From NCBI GenBank assembly GCA_913055805.1, contig CAJXLF010000001.1:334761-398760 (forward strand): a stretch of DNA of 64,000 nucleotides, given 5' to 3'. The DNA is from an uncultured Salinisphaerales bacterium (GTDB lineage: Bacteria; Pseudomonadota; Gammaproteobacteria; Nevskiales; CAJXLF01). The position numbers and the translations under genes are program-made. Under the pieces are notes generated by a model that did no database searches, had not been told where the DNA came from, and saw only the letters and a list, made by a program, of their open reading frames with translations. Below are positions 25,839-34,378 of this stretch, piece by piece; within the stretch, counting starts at the first letter, position 1; every line of letters begins with the position of its first letter.

Positions 25839-26468
25839 TTAAAGAACTCCCATCAGGTAGACAAAGCTGAAGACACAAATCCAGATAATGTCGAGAAAGT
25901 GCCAGAACAGACTCAGACACATCAGGCGTACCCGGTTGTGCGCGGTCAGACCATCGCGCAGCAGCAGCGCGCCCAGCACCAGCATCCACATCATGCCGGC
26001 GAAAACGTGAAGGCCATGGGTGCCGATCAATCCGTAGAAGGCCGACCAGGCGCCGGAACTCCAGGCGGCGGCGCCTTCATGCGTGAAGTGGATGAACTCA
26101 TTGACTTCCATGACCAGGAAGCCGCCACCCAGCAACCAGGTAATGCCCAGCCAGCCGAGCAGCCCTTTCATGCTGTTGGCGTTGGCCGCCAGCATGGCCA
26201 TGCCGAAAGTGAAGCTGCTCAGCAACAGCAGCGCGGTTTCACCCAGTACATAGTCGAGCTCGACCAGATCAACGGCTTCAATGGTGCCGGCGTAGTTGCC
26301 CTGCAGTACGGCAAACACTGCGAAAAGGGTGGCAAAGAGGATGCAGTCCGACAGGATGTAGATCCAGAAGCCGAACACGGTATCGCCGCCATAGTCGTGA
26401 TGGTGTTCCTCGGCCAGATAACCGGTGAAACCGGGCGGTGGGGCAGGGAGTGCAGTATTGAGACTCAT
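25839..26468 (-). CDS. cyoC: cytochrome o ubiquinol oxidase subunit III
   Basis: 209 residues with five membrane helices, as in E. coli CyoC (204) rather than the seven of aa3-type subunit III. Landmarks are FGFWIYILSDCILFATLFAVFAVL near the N-terminus, EVNEFIHFTHEG, and GTHGLHVFAGMMWMLVLGALL, then CLSLFWHFLDIIWICVFSFVYLMG at the end. The subunit stabilises the complex. Gap to cyoB is 12 bp. Confidence 0.94.
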   Translation of the reverse strand: MSLNTALPAPPPGFTGYLAEEHHHDYGGDTVFGFWIYILSDCILFATLFAVFAVLQGNYAGTIEAVDLVELDYVLGETALLLLSSFTFGMAMLAANANSMKGLLGWLGITWLLGGGFLVMEVNEFIHFTHEGAAAWSSGAWSAFYGLIGTHGLHVFAGMMWMLVLGALLLRDGLTAHNRVRLMCLSLFWHFLDIIWICVFSFVYLMGVL

Positions 26469-26480
26469 ATTGAATACCTG

Positions 26481-28541
26481 CTAGACGGAGATGGTGACGA
26501 CATCGGCTTCTTCGACCCTGTCGTCGGCCGCTTCCAGACGGCGGTAACGCTGGTCTTCGATAGCCTGTACCTCATCGGCCTCGACGTAGTAGTCCTTGTC
26601 GTTCAGGAAGGCATGGATGATCCACGAAGCGATCATGCCGGCCGTGCCGAGCGCGGCCATCCACCAGATGTGCCAGACCATGGCGAAGCCCATCATCATG
26701 GCGAAGCCGCTGATAACCACGCCAGCCCAGGTGTTTCGTGGCATATGGATGCGCTGGTAAGCCTCCGGGCGCTGCCAGGCCAGACCGTTTTCCTTCATGT
26801 CATGCCAGTGGTCACGATCACGCACCTGCGGCAAATGGGCGAAGTTGTAGAACGGCGGCGGTGAGGAAGTGGACCATTCCAGGGTGCGGCCGCCCCAGGG
26901 ATCGCCGCTATGGTCACGGTTCTTCCGTTGGTCACGAATGCTGGCGAAGATCTGGTAGAGCTGGACCAGGATGCCGCAGAGCACGATCAACGCGCCGCAG
27001 GCAGCGACGATCAACCAGGCATTCCACACCGGGTTGTCGTAGTAGTTCAGCCGGCGCGTCATGCCCATGAAGCCGAGTACATACAGTGGCATGAAGGCCA
27101 GGAAGAAGCCGACGGTCCACAGGCTGCAGGCCCATTTGCCCAGTTTTTCGTCGAGCATGAAGCCGGTCGCTTTCGGGAACCAGTAGGTGAAACCGGCGAA
27201 GTAACCGAACAGCGCGCCGCCAATAATCACGTTATGGAAATGCGCCACCAGGAACAGGCTGTTGTGCAGCACGAAATTGGCCGCCGGGATCGCCAGCATG
27301 ACGCCGGTGGCGCCGCCGATGGCGAAAGTCAGGAAGAACGCCACCGTCCACCACATGGGTGAGCTGTATTCCACCTGGCCGCGGTACATGGTGAACAGCC
27401 AGTTGAACAGCTTTACCCCGGTGGGTATCGAGATGATCATGGTGGCGATGCCGAAGAAGGCGTTGACGCTGGCGCCGGCACCCATCGTGAAGAAGTGATG
27501 CAGCCACACCACGAAGGACAGCAGCATGATGCAGGCCGTGGCCCAGATCAGTGCGGTATAACCGAACAGGCGCTTGCGCGAGAAGGTGGCGGTGACTTCC
27601 GAAAAAATACCGAAGGCTGGCAGGATGAGGATGTATACCTCGGGATGACCCCAGGCCCAGATGAGGTTCACATACATCATCTGGTTGCCGCCCATATCGC
27701 CGGTAAAGAAGTGCGTGCCGATATAGCGATCAAGCGTCAGCAGGGTGAGGCTTACCGTGAGGATCGGGAAAGCGGCCACGATGAGGACGTTGGCGCACAA
27801 CGAGGTCCAGGTGAACACCGGCATCTGCATCAGCTTCATGCCCGGCGCCCGCATGCGCAGGATGGTGACGACGAAGTTCACACCGGTCAGTAGCGTGCCG
27901 ATGCCCGAAATCTGTAGCGCCCAGAGCCAGTAATCCACCCCGACCCAGGGGCTGTATTCCAGCCCGGACAGTGGCGGGTAGGCGAGCCAGCCGGTGGCGG
28001 CGAACTCGCCCAGGAACAGCGAGATGTTGAGCATCAATGCGCCGACCACGAACAGCCAGAAACTCAGCGAGTTGAGGAAGGGGAAGGCCACGTCGCGTGC
28101 GCCGATCTGTAGCGGCACGACGATATTCATCAGGCCAACAATGAAGGGCATGGCCACGAAGAAGATCATGATCACGCCGTGGGCGGTGAAGATCTGGTCG
28201 TAGTGTTCAGGCGGCAGATAGCCGGCGCCGGAAGAGTCCGCCACCGCGATGGCCTGTTGCGAGCGCATCAGCAGAGCATCGGAGAAACCGCGCAGCATCA
28301 TGATGAGCGCAGTGATGATGTACATGATGCCGATCTTCTTGTGATCGACCGAGGTGATCCATTCGTCCCACAGGTACTTCAGCTTGCCGAAGTAGATAAC
28401 CGAACCGACGATGCCCAGCGAGCCGATCAGCACCACGATAAAGGTCGTGACCAGGATCGGGTCGTGGTAGGGGATGGAGTCGAGCGTGAGCTTGCCGAAC
28501 AGGATGTGGGGTTCGGTCACGATAGTGTGATTACTGGCCAT
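26481..28541 (-). CDS. cyoB: cytochrome o ubiquinol oxidase subunit I
   Basis: 686 residues from ATG 28541 (MASNHT); the frame extends five codons further, but MASN matches relatives. It starts inside the last codons of cyoA (11-base overlap). The heme-copper core shows [20 protein letters not shown] and HFHNVIIGG, with the covalently linked His-Tyr pair available. The quinone site residues known from E. coli, Arg and Asp in [16 protein letters not shown] and His in [11 protein letters not shown], are all present, so the electron donor is ubiquinol. The C-terminal extension [19 protein letters not shown] is also typical. Confidence 0.97.
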   Translation of the reverse strand: MASNHTIVTEPHILFGKLTLDSIPYHDPILVTTFIVVLIGSLGIVGSVIYFGKLKYLWDEWITSVDHKKIGIMYIITALIMMLRGFSDALLMRSQQAIAVADSSGAGYLPPEHYDQIFTAHGVIMIFFVAMPFIVGLMNIVVPLQIGARDVAFPFLNSLSFWLFVVGALMLNISLFLGEFAATGWLAYPPLSGLEYSPWVGVDYWLWALQISGIGTLLTGVNFVVTILRMRAPGMKLMQMPVFTWTSLCANVLIVAAFPILTVSLTLLTLDRYIGTHFFTGDMGGNQMMYVNLIWAWGHPEVYILILPAFGIFSEVTATFSRKRLFGYTALIWATACIMLLSFVVWLHHFFTMGAGASVNAFFGIATMIISIPTGVKLFNWLFTMYRGQVEYSSPMWWTVAFFLTFAIGGATGVMLAIPAANFVLHNSLFLVAHFHNVIIGGALFGYFAGFTYWFPKATGFMLDEKLGKWACSLWTVGFFLAFMPLYVLGFMGMTRRLNYYDNPVWNAWLIVAACGALIVLCGILVQLYQIFASIRDQRKNRDHSGDPWGGRTLEWSTSSPPPFYNFAHLPQVRDRDHWHDMKENGLAWQRPEAYQRIHMPRNTWAGVVISGFAMMMGFAMVWHIWWMAALGTAGMIASWIIHAFLNDKDYYVEADEVQAIEDQRYRRLEAADDRVEEADVVTISV

Positions 28542-29388
28542 TGAGGGCTCCTGCATACTGCTCGATGATGTCGGTGAAGAGCAGGGGGTTCACCGAGGCG
28601 AAGTGCATGGGCGGCACATCGCGGCTCTTCTTGCGCAGCTCGGCGAGGCGCTCATCATCCAGTGATTCGGGCGAGGCTTTTACCTTGGCAACCCAGTCAT
28701 CAAAGCCAGCGTTATTGGTGGCAATGGCCGTGAATTTCATGCCGGAAAATCCGAAGCCGCTGTAGTTGGCCGAGAAGCCGCGGTACTCACCAGGCTCATC
28801 CGCCATCAGGTGGACGCGGTTTTCCATGCCGCTCATGGCGTAGATCTGGGTGCCGAGCTGGGGAATGAAGAAGGAGTTCATGACCGTGTCCGAGGTCACC
28901 AGGAACTCCACCGGCGTCCCCACCGGCAGGGCCATTTCATTCACCGTGGCAATGCCTTCTTCGGGGTAGATGAACAGCCACTTCCAGTCCATGGCCACCA
29001 CCTGGACCACCATGGTGGGTTTTTCAGACTCGATCGGCTGGCGCGGGTCGAGCGTATAGGAGGTCACCAGGGTAATGGCGCCCAGGGCAATAATAATCAG
29101 AATAGGAATGGTCCAGACCACCGCCTCGATGCGGTTGGAGTGCTGCCAGTCAGGACGGTATTTCTCGACGCGTTTGCCCTTCGCGTACCGGATCGGAAAT
29201 ACCACACCCATGATGGTGACGGGTACCACTACAATGAGCATCACCAGTGCGCAGATGATGATGAGCCACATCTGTTCCTCGGCGATCGGCCCTTTCGGGT
29301 CGAACAGCCAGAAATTACAGCCGCTGAGCAGCAGCATCAGGCTGGCGATTCCAAGCCGCAGGCAGCCCCGGGTCAACGTCTTTTTCAC
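28531..29388 (-). CDS. cyoA: cytochrome o ubiquinol oxidase subunit II
   Basis: 285 residues. A lipoprotein signal ends at LLLSGC, then two membrane helices ([25 protein letters not shown] and [22 protein letters not shown]) and a periplasmic cupredoxin-like domain. The domain keeps [17 protein letters not shown] and [16 protein letters not shown] but lacks the Cys/His ligands of a CuA centre, as expected for a quinol oxidase. Starts 33 bp after the GbsR-type regulator's stop, so it shares that transcript. Confidence 0.95.
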   Translation of the reverse strand: MKKTLTRGCLRLGIASLMLLLSGCNFWLFDPKGPIAEEQMWLIIICALVMLIVVVPVTIMGVVFPIRYAKGKRVEKYRPDWQHSNRIEAVVWTIPILIIIALGAITLVTSYTLDPRQPIESEKPTMVVQVVAMDWKWLFIYPEEGIATVNEMALPVGTPVEFLVTSDTVMNSFFIPQLGTQIYAMSGMENRVHLMADEPGEYRGFSANYSGFGFSGMKFTAIATNNAGFDDWVAKVKASPESLDDERLAELRKKSRDVPPMHFASVNPLLFTDIIEQYAGALNGQ

Positions 29389-29421
29389 GTTTGTGTCCCT
29401 TGCAGGTTGTTGAGATCCGGA

Positions 29422-30051
29422 CTAGTTGTCCGTGTTTTTGCCTGGATCCTCGAGGGATTCCAGTTCCTTGATCAGCGCGGTCTGCGCGTCCTTGTTCGGC
29501 GTGCCGGAGGAGAAGAAGCGGTCCTTCAGGTCCAGCAGTTTTGCGATCTTGCTGCCCAGTGACATCAGGCGGCGCATGGAATCCGGCGACATGCGCTGCA
29601 GTTCGTCAAACCAGTTGTTGGCCATTTCGGCCAGGTCGTACATTTCCTGCATGCGCTGCTGGGCGTATTTATCGGTTTCGCTCTCCGAGGACATCAGCAG
29701 CGCCTGACGCAGCATCGACAGGGTGGGTTCGATTTCGCGGCGGCGGCGTTCGGCGGCTACTGCGCGGAAGATGTCCCACACGCTGCCCAGCGTGGTGAAG
29801 TATTCGTGCCGATCGCCCTGCACGCGTTCCATTTTCACGATCTGCCAGGCCTGCAGTTCCTTCAAGCTCATGCTGACATTGGAGCGGGACATGCCCAGGG
29901 TGTCGCCGATTTCATCGGCATGCAGGGGGCGCTGGGTGACGAAGAGCAGGGCATAGACCTGCCCGACGGAGCGGTTGATGCCCCAGCGGCTGCCCATTTC
30001 ACCGAAGTGAGCGACGAAGGATTCGGTCAGGGTCGATGTTTGCATGATCAT
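29422..30051 (-). CDS. GbsR/MarR-type winged-helix regulator heading the cyo operon
   Basis: 209 residues. The N-terminal winged helix (GINRSVGQVYALLFVTQRPLHADEIGDTLGMSRSNVSMSLKEL, then WQIVKMERVQGDRHEYF) matches the GbsR family. The C-terminal ~110 residues are helical, for dimerisation (RRRREIEPTLSMLRQALL). The start may be ATG 30051 or 30045. It precedes cyoA by 33 bp on the same strand, and a perfect dyad lies 5 bp upstream of its start codon, so it probably represses itself and the whole oxidase operon (inference). GbsR of Bacillus senses choline; the signal here is unknown. Confidence 0.88.
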   Translation of the reverse strand: MIMQTSTLTESFVAHFGEMGSRWGINRSVGQVYALLFVTQRPLHADEIGDTLGMSRSNVSMSLKELQAWQIVKMERVQGDRHEYFTTLGSVWDIFRAVAAERRRREIEPTLSMLRQALLMSSESETDKYAQQRMQEMYDLAEMANNWFDELQRMSPDSMRRLMSLGSKIAKLLDLKDRFFSSGTPNKDAQTALIKELESLEDPGKNTDN

Positions 30052-30055
30052 CCTG

Positions 30056-30079
30056 AACTTTCAGTAATTTCTGAAAGTT
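30056..30079. promoter_or_regulatory. operator-like perfect dyad upstream of the gbsR-cyo operon
   Basis: AACTTTCAG (30056-30064) and CTGAAAGTT (30071-30079) are exact inverted arms around TAATTT. It sits just before the regulator's start codon in an AT-rich stretch, the place for an autoregulatory operator. The centre of the arms is 12 bp apart within one helical-turn-sized site, fitting a winged-helix dimer. Confidence 0.65.
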
Positions 30080-30134
30080 TAAACAATTCGATCAGGAATG
30101 CAAGCGTATCCTGCTGTGACTGTCCCGGGTTGGA

Positions 30135-30512
30135 TCAGGCTTTGTCAGTGGTCAGCAGCCAACCGGCCAGGGCTGCCATGGCGGCTTCGGCGACGAGATA
30201 AAGCAGCATGTACTGATTCGGTGATCCGTCGATCAGCAGGCCCATGGTGCGTGTGACTGCCATGCAGATCAGGATAAGAAAAACGGCCTGCAGCCCGATG
30301 CGTACGGTCTTGTCGTTGCGCGTGGTGAGGGCCAGCAGAAGACCGATTCCGATCATCATGCCGCCATAGACGGCACGGAAGTCGGTCATGGCGGATGTGC
30401 TGGCGGGTATCGCGCCTGTAGTGAGTTCTGCAATCCCGGCTGGCCATAAGGCACAGGCGACGCCAAAGCCCGCAAAGACCGCGGCGTTCAGCCAGAGGAT
30501 GAGTTTGGCCAT
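30135..30512 (-). CDS. DUF4345 membrane protein
   Basis: 125 residues with four hydrophobic segments: LILWLNAAVFAGFGVACALWPAGIA, FRAVYGGMMIGIGLLLALT, IGLQAVFLILICMAVTRTMGLLID and MLLYLVAEAAMAALAGWLL. The DFRAVYGGM turn and RTMG are landmarks of DUF4345. Function is unknown. It starts 11 bp after the DUF445 gene ends and probably shares its transcript. Confidence 0.8.
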   Translation of the reverse strand: MAKLILWLNAAVFAGFGVACALWPAGIAELTTGAIPASTSAMTDFRAVYGGMMIGIGLLLALTTRNDKTVRIGLQAVFLILICMAVTRTMGLLIDGSPNQYMLLYLVAEAAMAALAGWLLTTDKA

Positions 30513-30523
30513 GTCATGGTCTC

Positions 30524-31759
30524 CTAGTGACTCAGCATGATCTGCACCTGCAATTCACCCACCAGGAAGCCGAGTACGGCGCCGACCGCAATCAGTTTCC
30601 ACTCATCCTGCTTGAAGATGGGGCGCAGCAGGCCTTCGAAATCCTCATCGGACAGCAGTTTTATCTTTTCGATCAGGTTGTTCTTCAGGTCCATGGCGTC
30701 GGTGGCGTATTCCTCGACATGCTTGAGCGCTTCCGGCATACGGTGCATGACGCCTTCTGCGACGGACCTTTTCATGTCCTGGTAATTGCGGCTGCCAATG
30801 CGGAACACCACCAGCGGCCGGGCAATGCCAGCCTGGTCGTCTACTGTTTTCTGCACATGTTTTTGCACCATGTCGAACAGGCGGTCTGACATGGGCCCGG
30901 AAAGAATGGCCTCAGAAATATTGGCCGGGGTGAGAATTTCATTGGCGATCAGCGTGCCGTAGTCCACGGCCACTTCGTCCCGACGCTTGTGAAACAGTCC
31001 CTGCCAGCGGAACAGGCCAAACACGCGTTTCTCGTCGCGGGGCTCGAAGATCAGTTTCAGTGCCAGCCAGTCGGTGAGCCAGCCGGTGAGGCCGCCGAAA
31101 ACCGGCATCACCCAGGGGTTATGGGTCAGTGCCCACACGACCGCCTGCACGCAACCGATGGCGAAACCGAAGTAGATGCCCGAGTTGCGTATGAAACGGA
31201 ATTCCTCGGCGCCCATGTCCTGGAAGATTCTGTTCAGCAGCACCTTGTCGCGCGTGAGGTTGGTGACCACCATGTGCTTGAGGTCCACCACCCTGTCGAG
31301 GTTGTTGCGGATGTCGGACATGAGGCCCTCGATCATGCGCGGAGCATCGGCCTGTACGCGGCGGATCAGCATGCCGCGGACGCGTTCCGGCAGGGATTCC
31401 CACAGGCCGGGTTGGTAAGAGGCGGCGACTTCGCGGGTGATGTCCTCCACCATTTCCAGCAGCGGCTGCTCGATTTCCTCGGCCACGCGGGCCGGATCCA
31501 GGCGGTCGAACAGGTCTTCAGGCTTGAGCAGGTCGCGGGTCAGGGTGTCGCAGGCGATCTCGGCCATGGCCTGCGCACGGGCCGGCACCACACCCTGCCA
31601 GCCAAAGAACGGGCGGAAGCCGACGAATTCCAGGGGTTCGAACATCATGCGGATAGCAGCAATTTTGGTGCCGTAGCCGATCATCGCGGCCACCACCGGC
31701 AGCAGGCAGTAAAGCCACCAGTTCTCCTGAATATCCGTCAGGATGCTGTTGAGATCCAT
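30524..31759 (-). CDS. DUF445 membrane protein
   Basis: 411 residues. An N-terminal helix (WWLYCLLPVVAAMIGYGTKIAAIRMMFEPLEF) is followed by the family pattern GWQGVVPARAQAMAEIACDTLTRDLL, a long helical middle, then a repeat of the first unit (GGLTGWLTDWLALKLIFEP, QGLFHKRRDEVAVDYG) and a C-terminal helix (LIAVGAVLGFLVGELQVQIML). This internal duplication is usual in DUF445 proteins. Their role is unknown, though the YheB/YjiN relatives are envelope-associated. Confidence 0.87.
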   Translation of the reverse strand: MDLNSILTDIQENWWLYCLLPVVAAMIGYGTKIAAIRMMFEPLEFVGFRPFFGWQGVVPARAQAMAEIACDTLTRDLLKPEDLFDRLDPARVAEEIEQPLLEMVEDITREVAASYQPGLWESLPERVRGMLIRRVQADAPRMIEGLMSDIRNNLDRVVDLKHMVVTNLTRDKVLLNRIFQDMGAEEFRFIRNSGIYFGFAIGCVQAVVWALTHNPWVMPVFGGLTGWLTDWLALKLIFEPRDEKRVFGLFRWQGLFHKRRDEVAVDYGTLIANEILTPANISEAILSGPMSDRLFDMVQKHVQKTVDDQAGIARPLVVFRIGSRNYQDMKRSVAEGVMHRMPEALKHVEEYATDAMDLKNNLIEKIKLLSDEDFEGLLRPIFKQDEWKLIAVGAVLGFLVGELQVQIMLSH

Positions 31760-31933
31760 GATTCTCCCCTCGCTCTTGTAATCGTAAGTTATCCCCAGAT
31801 GTCGATATTAGAGACAACAGACTGGCCTGCAAAGCGAGGGCAGGGTGCCTGCGGGTAATAGCCGGTACCCTGGTGGTTGCCTGTCGTGCCCGGCCCGCGC
31901 AATCTTGGCGCAGATTCAACACTGGGGATAGAC

Positions 31934-32707
31934 ATGGATTACCGGGATAAAGTGGTATTTGTGGCCGGCGGCACCAGCGGCATCAATCTGGGTATTGCCC
32001 GCGGCTTCGCCGCTGCCGGCGCGCGTTTGTCAGTGATCAGCCGCAAACAGGACAAGGTCGATGCCGCTGTAGCGGAACTACAGGGTTTGGGCGCTCAGGC
32101 CATGGGCTTCGCTGCCGATGTGCGTGACTACGAAGCGGTGGAAAAAACGCTGGCGGCAACGGCAGAGGCTTATGGTGAGATCGATGTGCTGATATCCGGC
32201 GCCGCGGGTAATTTTCTGGCGCCGGCCCTGGGCCTTTCCGCCAACGCTTTCAAGACCGTGGTGGATATCGATCTGCTCGGCACCTTCAATGTCATGCGTG
32301 CGGCTTATGCCTTTCTACGCAAGCCCGGGGCGACGGTGGTGAATATATCCGCGCCGCAGTCCTGGCTGCCGACCCCCATGCAGATACATGCCTGCGCCGC
32401 CAAGGCCGGGGTGGATATGGTCACGCGTACTCTGGCCATGGAATGGGGGCCTGCGGGTGTGCGCGTAAACGCCATCGCACCGGGTCCCATCGAGGGTACG
32501 GAAGGCATGGACCGCCTCTCGCCCAACCCGGAGGCGGTCGCGAAACTGACCAAAACCATTCCTCTGCAGCGTTACGGCCAGAAAGAGGAAATCGCCGAAG
32601 CCGCCATGTGGCTCTGTTCCGACAAGGCCGCCTACGTGAACGGTGTGGTCCTGCCGGTAGACGGTGGCTGGTCGCTGGGCGGTTCGCTGGGTATGTCACA
32701 GGCCTGA
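31934..32707 (+). CDS. SDR-family 2,4-dienoyl-CoA reductase, DECR2-like
   Basis: 257 residues from ATG 31934, with GGGGATAG before it; the longer frame to 31877 is unlikely. The cofactor motif is VAGGTSGINLG. The middle reads AAGNFLAPALGLSANAFKTVVDIDLLGTFNV and the end EWGPAGVRVNAIAPGPIEGTEGMDRL, both very close to peroxisomal-type 2,4-dienoyl-CoA reductase. The usual SDR Tyr of YxxxK is absent: the motif reads HACAAK, like DECR2, which works with an Asp/Lys pair. It would remove double bonds at even positions during beta-oxidation of unsaturated acyl-CoA, NADPH-dependent. Confidence 0.85.
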   Translation: MDYRDKVVFVAGGTSGINLGIARGFAAAGARLSVISRKQDKVDAAVAELQGLGAQAMGFAADVRDYEAVEKTLAATAEAYGEIDVLISGAAGNFLAPALGLSANAFKTVVDIDLLGTFNVMRAAYAFLRKPGATVVNISAPQSWLPTPMQIHACAAKAGVDMVTRTLAMEWGPAGVRVNAIAPGPIEGTEGMDRLSPNPEAVAKLTKTIPLQRYGQKEEIAEAAMWLCSDKAAYVNGVVLPVDGGWSLGGSLGMSQA

Positions 32708-32762
32708 TTCGTTTTTCCAGCCTACGAGGGACAGCTTGAATAATCGTGTTGCAGAGAAACAG

Positions 32763-33374
32763 TTACGGGTTGACGATTTTTTGCACCATGTTGTGTAGTG
32801 CTTTCCTTGAAGCGCTACTCGTTTTTCTGCCGGAAAAGGCTGATCTCAATGCCAGGCCTTCGATCAGGTCGAGAAGCAGCCCGGCTACTTCTATGTTGCT
32901 GGCCGACTGGGCAAACTGTTCCTGCCCTACGCCTTTTGTCAGCAGGTTCAAAATGGCTTTTGCAAGTCTTTGCCTGTTCGTCATGAAGCGCTTGCCAATT
33001 TGAGGATTACGAATTGCCTCCGCAGTGATCTGGGCTGTCAAAACGGCACTTACAGGTTGCTGGCTGTAGTCCAGATACTCATCGGAAAACCGCTTCAGCG
33101 CAGAAGCGGGGTCACCCGCAGACAATAGTCCGGCTTCGAATTCTGTGAGTTCGTTTGCTTCAAGTACCGCAATTTCCTCAATGAGAGCGTCTTTGCTCTC
33201 AAAATGGTTATAAAACCCGCCAAGGCTTATACCTGCCTTGTTGGCGATGTCACGAATGCTGGTTTGGTGGAAGCCCTTGAGAACAAAGCAGTCGACTGCT
33301 GTTTCCAGAATCAGCTCGCGACGTTGGTGGATGGACTCAGCCCGGCTTGGTTTGTTTTGTATTTTCTCTGTCAT
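32763..33374 (-). CDS. TetR-family repressor divergent from sterol desaturase 2
   Basis: 203 residues. The N-terminal helix-turn-helix reads RRELILETAVDCFVLKGFHQTSIRDIANKAGISLGGFYNHFESKDAL. The C-terminal domain is all-helical (ALKRFSDEYLDYSQQPVSAVLTAQITAEAIRNPQIGKRF) and would bind a small ligand. Base composition is AT-richer than the flanking genes. The divergent gap holds a clear operator over the desaturase promoter, so it very likely represses that gene and the following hydrolase gene. Confidence 0.9.
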   Translation of the reverse strand: MTEKIQNKPSRAESIHQRRELILETAVDCFVLKGFHQTSIRDIANKAGISLGGFYNHFESKDALIEEIAVLEANELTEFEAGLLSAGDPASALKRFSDEYLDYSQQPVSAVLTAQITAEAIRNPQIGKRFMTNRQRLAKAILNLLTKGVGQEQFAQSASNIEVAGLLLDLIEGLALRSAFSGRKTSSASRKALHNMVQKIVNP

Positions 33375-33385
33375 ATACGACGTCC

Positions 33386-33414
33386 TTGCGTATCTTTGAT
33401 GAGGTGATTATAGT
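33386..33414 (+). promoter_or_regulatory. sigma-70 promoter for sterol desaturase 2
   Basis: TTGCGT (33386-33391) and TATAGT (33409-33414) are 17 bp apart, an ideal spacing. The predicted start of transcription, near 33421, falls inside the operator described next. Confidence 0.6.
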
Positions 33415-33416
33415 AA

Positions 33417-33434
33417 TGAACGGTCGTTCGTTCA
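33417..33434. promoter_or_regulatory. TetR operator-like dyad
   Basis: TGAACG (33417-33422) and CGTTCA (33429-33434) are exact inverted arms with a 6-base spacer. An inner GAACG/CGTTC dyad also exists. The TGAACGnnnnnnCGTTCA form is typical of TetR-family sites. It starts 2 bases after the -10, so a bound repressor would block initiation of the desaturase transcript. Confidence 0.7.
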
Positions 33435-33490
33435 AATAATGTTGAATCAAGGCATGGTTATGGCCTTGAAAGAAAAAGAGAGAAAGCATC

Positions 33491-34378
33491 ATGGATGATA
33501 TTGAGCAACAGTTTGAGGCTTTTGCCGGTACCTTTGCTGTCCTGGAACTCGTGGGTCTGGCATTTTTGGTCTTAATACTCGGCGAGACGGTATGGGATAT
33601 CTGCATTAAAAATAGAACAAGTTACGGGGAAACGATTGCTAACTTTATTATCGCTGCCGGTAATTCTTTGCTGGATCGTACAGTGTACGGTCTTGTGTTC
33701 GTCTTGGGATTATTTATCACGCAGGACTACGCGTTTTTCGAAATCAGGACTGCGTGGTGGAATTGGATACTGGCGATAGTAGCCGCCGACTTTACCTACT
33801 ACTGGATGCACCGGGCGGAGCACGAGATACGAATCTTATGGGCATATCATAGTATCCACCACTCTTCGCCCGAATTTAATCTGACCACGGGGCTTCGTCT
33901 GGCCTGGATAGAAGGCGCTATCGAGTGGATATTCTTTGTGCCAATGATTCTGCTCGGATTCGGCACCGTACAGACAATTATTGCTCTAGCGATTGTCGTT
34001 ATCTATCAGACCTGGATCCATACCGAGAAGATCGGGAAACTCGGCTGGCTCGATCGTGTCTTCAACACTCCGTCCGTTCATCGTGTGCATCACGGGTCCA
34101 ACAAGCAATACCACGACAAGAACTATGGCGGAATATTGATGCTGTGGGACCGTTTTTTCGGAACGTACAAGTCAGAGCAAGAGGCGGTTATTTATGGCAT
34201 TACCACACCTGTAGGCACATGGAATCCGCTGATAATCAATTTTCACGAGTTCGGGAAAATATTCAAAGAGGTCAAACACTCAAAAAGTGTGAGTGATGCG
34301 TTTGGGTATGTATGCAAACGTCCTGGCTGGAAACCGGAAGCTGACACGAATAAAACAGAATCATTGGGCAGCGATTGA
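33491..34378 (+). CDS. sterol desaturase / fatty acid hydroxylase family membrane protein (copy 2)
   Basis: 295 residues. The N-terminal half is hydrophobic with four or so helices. Histidine clusters are HRAEHE, HSIHHSSPEFN and VHRVHHG, with KNYGGILMLWDRFFGTY and INFHEF at the end. It is a close paralogue of the gene at 4223-5161. Start ATG 33491 has GAGAAAG upstream. Codon use is more AT-rich than in copy 1, which argues for separate acquisition rather than recent local duplication. Coupled by TGATG to the lipoprotein hydrolase that follows. Confidence 0.9.
   Translation: MDDIEQQFEAFAGTFAVLELVGLAFLVLILGETVWDICIKNRTSYGETIANFIIAAGNSLLDRTVYGLVFVLGLFITQDYAFFEIRTAWWNWILAIVAADFTYYWMHRAEHEIRILWAYHSIHHSSPEFNLTTGLRLAWIEGAIEWIFFVPMILLGFGTVQTIIALAIVVIYQTWIHTEKIGKLGWLDRVFNTPSVHRVHHGSNKQYHDKNYGGILMLWDRFFGTYKSEQEAVIYGITTPVGTWNPLIINFHEFGKIFKEVKHSKSVSDAFGYVCKRPGWKPEADTNKTESLGSD

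Noticed and set aside
25509-26864. Long plus-strand open frame antisense to cyoB, cyoC and cyoD (451 codons)
   Set aside because: It lies across well-supported genes on the other strand, has His/Gln/Gly-rich low-complexity translation and matches no family; it is a GC-rich shadow frame.
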